From contig NZ_LFLZ01000020.1 in NCBI RefSeq assembly GCF_001189845.1, forward strand, positions 62,001-126,000: a DNA stretch of 64,000 bases, written 5' to 3'. Every line of letters starts with the position of its first letter. The stretch's first letter is position 1. This document shows positions 62,981-64,000 of this stretch, piece after piece. The notes below the pieces were generated by a model, which did not search any database, was not told the DNA's origin, and worked only from the letters and a program-made list of their open reading frames with translations. This stretch comes from Bradyrhizobium tropiciagri (GTDB taxonomy: Bacteria; Pseudomonadota; Alphaproteobacteria; Rhizobiales; Xanthobacteraceae). Position numbers and translations under genes: made by a program.

Positions 62981-63094
62981 ATGAATCCCGCATCAGTTTG
63001 GAATTGCTACAAGAACCGCTTTTTCCTTTTGCATCCGGCGGGGCTCGACAATATCCATATTGCCAAGCATCACCCGTTGGACCTGCCTCCTCTG

Positions 63095-63370
63095 ATGATT
63101 GTCTGTTCCTGTAACGTCCTCAGCGACCACGATGTCCGCAATGCCGTGAACGGTGGCGGGTCCGTGACACGAAATGCCAAGCAGGTGTACGGCTGCCTCG
63201 GCTGTAGCGCCGAATGCGGCCGCTGCGCGCGCACTATCAAGGCAATCATCGACGAGGCACTCGGTCCCTGCGCCAAGGCCTGCTGCTCCGGCTGCCCGCA
63301 CAGCGGCCATCCCCACGCCGCCAACGACGAAGATGCCGAGCCGGCCGAATTCGCACTCGCGGCCTGCTGA
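63095..63370 (+). CDS. bfd: Bacterioferritin-associated ferredoxin-like (2Fe-2S) protein
   Basis: A 91-residue protein starting MIVCSCNVLSDHDVRNAV and continuing VYGCLGCSAECGRCARTIKA. The Cys pattern (CSC early, then C-X2-C near 45) is that of BFD domains, and the tail has extra Cys and His (CAKACCSGCPHSGHPH). Bfd gives electrons to bacterioferritin to release stored iron, matching the bfr gene that follows at 63593. ATG 63095 is chosen because the domain starts there; the frame is open to 62981. Confidence 0.9.
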   Translation: MIVCSCNVLSDHDVRNAVNGGGSVTRNAKQVYGCLGCSAECGRCARTIKAIIDEALGPCAKACCSGCPHSGHPHAANDEDAEPAEFALAAC

Positions 63371-63534
63371 GGCAATCTTCGGCCCTGAGCCAAAGCTCCA
63401 GTTCTTGTTCTGACGCGTTTTCTGCCCGCGAGCCGGCTTTCACGCTGCGGGAACGCTCTGTCCTCTCCAAATCCACCGAATCCCGGTTATCCACGCGCTG
63501 CTTCCGCGATGGGTTGCTCTCTCCGGTAATCTGA

Positions 63535-63551
63535 TTTAGAAGCATTCTAAA
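63535..63551. promoter_or_regulatory. Perfect Irr box (ICE) upstream of bfr
   Basis: TTTAGAA-GCA-TTCTAAA is an exact inverted repeat ending 41 bp before the bfr ATG. It fits the Irr-binding iron control element of Bradyrhizobium and should mediate iron-dependent repression of bfr when iron is scarce. Confidence 0.85.
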
Positions 63552-63592
63552 TTCAGTGCTGGCCGGTTTGGCCGCGACAGGTGGAGTGGATC

Positions 63593-64000
63593 ATGCAAGG
63601 CGACCCGAAGGTCATCGACTATCTGAACAAGGGGCTGCGCAGCGAACTGACCGCCATCAATCAGTACTGGCTGCACTACCGGATGCTCAACAATTGGGGC
63701 CTCCTGGAGATGGCCAAGGTCTGGCGCAAGGAATCCATCGAGGAGATGGAGCACGCCGACAAATTCGTCGATCGCATCCTGTTCCTCGACGGCTTCCCGA
63801 ACCTGCAGGTGCTCGATCCCCTGAAGATCGGCCAGGACGTCAAGGAGATCATCGAGTGTGACCTGGCCGCCGAGATCGGCGCCCGCACCCTTTACCAGGA
63901 GGCGGCAACCTACTGCCACGGCGTCAAGGATTACGTCAGCCGCGACCTGTTCGAGCAGCTGATGAAGGACGAGGAAGACCACATCGACTTCCTCGAGACC
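63593..64000 (+). CDS. bfr: Bacterioferritin, 3'-truncated by the window edge
   Basis: 136 codons are visible: MQGDPKVIDYLNKGLRSELT, a haem-binding Met region (WGLLEMAKVWRKESIEEMEH, Met near residue 52), and ferroxidase residues Glu18, Glu51, His54, Glu94 and the Glu and His of DEEDHIDFLE. A typical Bfr is about 158 residues, so about 20 are missing at the C-terminus. It stores iron as a 24-mer with haem at subunit interfaces. GGTGGAG lies eight bases before the ATG, and the Irr box is just upstream. Confidence 0.96.
   Translation, partial: MQGDPKVIDYLNKGLRSELTAINQYWLHYRMLNNWGLLEMAKVWRKESIEEMEHADKFVDRILFLDGFPNLQVLDPLKIGQDVKEIIECDLAAEIGARTLYQEAATYCHGVKDYVSRDLFEQLMKDEEDHIDFLET

Overview
The window is high-GC alphaproteobacterial chromosome and almost certainly comes from Bradyrhizobium or a very close relative. 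The main reasons are a fused cytochrome b/c1 gene (fbcH) at the left edge, a fused trpE(G) anthranilate synthase behind a Trp-rich leader peptide, the CcrM methyltransferase, the smc-dsbA-dciA/mutY block, and Irr-type iron boxes in front of bacterioferritin genes. Gene density and base use look uniform. I see no prophage, genomic island, CRISPR array, rRNA or tRNA. The nearest thing to mobile DNA is a 197-bp MITE-like element at 39669-39865 and many short intergenic palindromes.

Layout. 1-6.7 kb: 3' part of fbcH, a dienelactone hydrolase, an extradiol-type dioxygenase, the trpL attenuator with trpE(G), and apt. 6.9-12.3 kb (mostly minus strand): two P-loop ParA/MinD-like ATPases, an M48 protease with lemA, and an Rsm22-like methyltransferase. 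12.5-18.8 kb: smc, dsbA-like and dciA on the minus strand, divergent from mutY. 18.9-24.7 kb: small metabolic genes (thioesterase, FAD monooxygenase, two GSTs, a LysR regulator facing an NTF2-like gene). 24.9-32.7 kb: ccrM, a zinc metallopeptidase, moaB, a MarR-acetyltransferase fusion with a palindromic operator, a glycosyltransferase, a radical SAM protein and rnhB. 33-41 kb: a membrane glycosyltransferase-like protein, a family-4 uracil-DNA glycosylase, ETF-ubiquinone oxidoreductase, a TPR protein and ispE. 41-52.5 kb: SMP-30, GNAT, a GMC oxidoreductase, a Baeyer-Villiger-type monooxygenase, a MoxR ATPase, a diguanylate cyclase, a vWA protein and two sulfurtransferases. 52.7-64 kb: an L,D-transpeptidase, a 2-hydroxyacid dehydrogenase, ettA, a TIR-membrane protein, a lytic transglycosylase, two small secreted glycine-zipper proteins, bfd and the start of bfr.

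Two properties cut across the window. First, at least nine reading frames, including those of normally indispensable smc and the conserved ettA and dciA, are each broken by what looks like one missing base. This rate points to residual indel errors in the sequence rather than real decay, so I annotate these as single genes and give the position of each break. Second, gaps between genes are filled by at least eight families of imperfect palindromic repeats of 25-140 bp. These supply spurious N-terminal extensions to several frames, so starts were chosen downstream of them.

Most interesting regulatory readings: a trpL leader whose promoter places transcription start at or next to its ATG; a perfect Irr box before bfr and a degenerate one before bfd; and paired palindromes over the marR-GNAT start. 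Most interesting proteins: the TIR-plus-six-helix membrane protein, a uracil-DNA glycosylase lacking two of four expected cluster cysteines, and the paired P-loop ATPases. Function calls rest on motif recognition by eye; no database search was possible.
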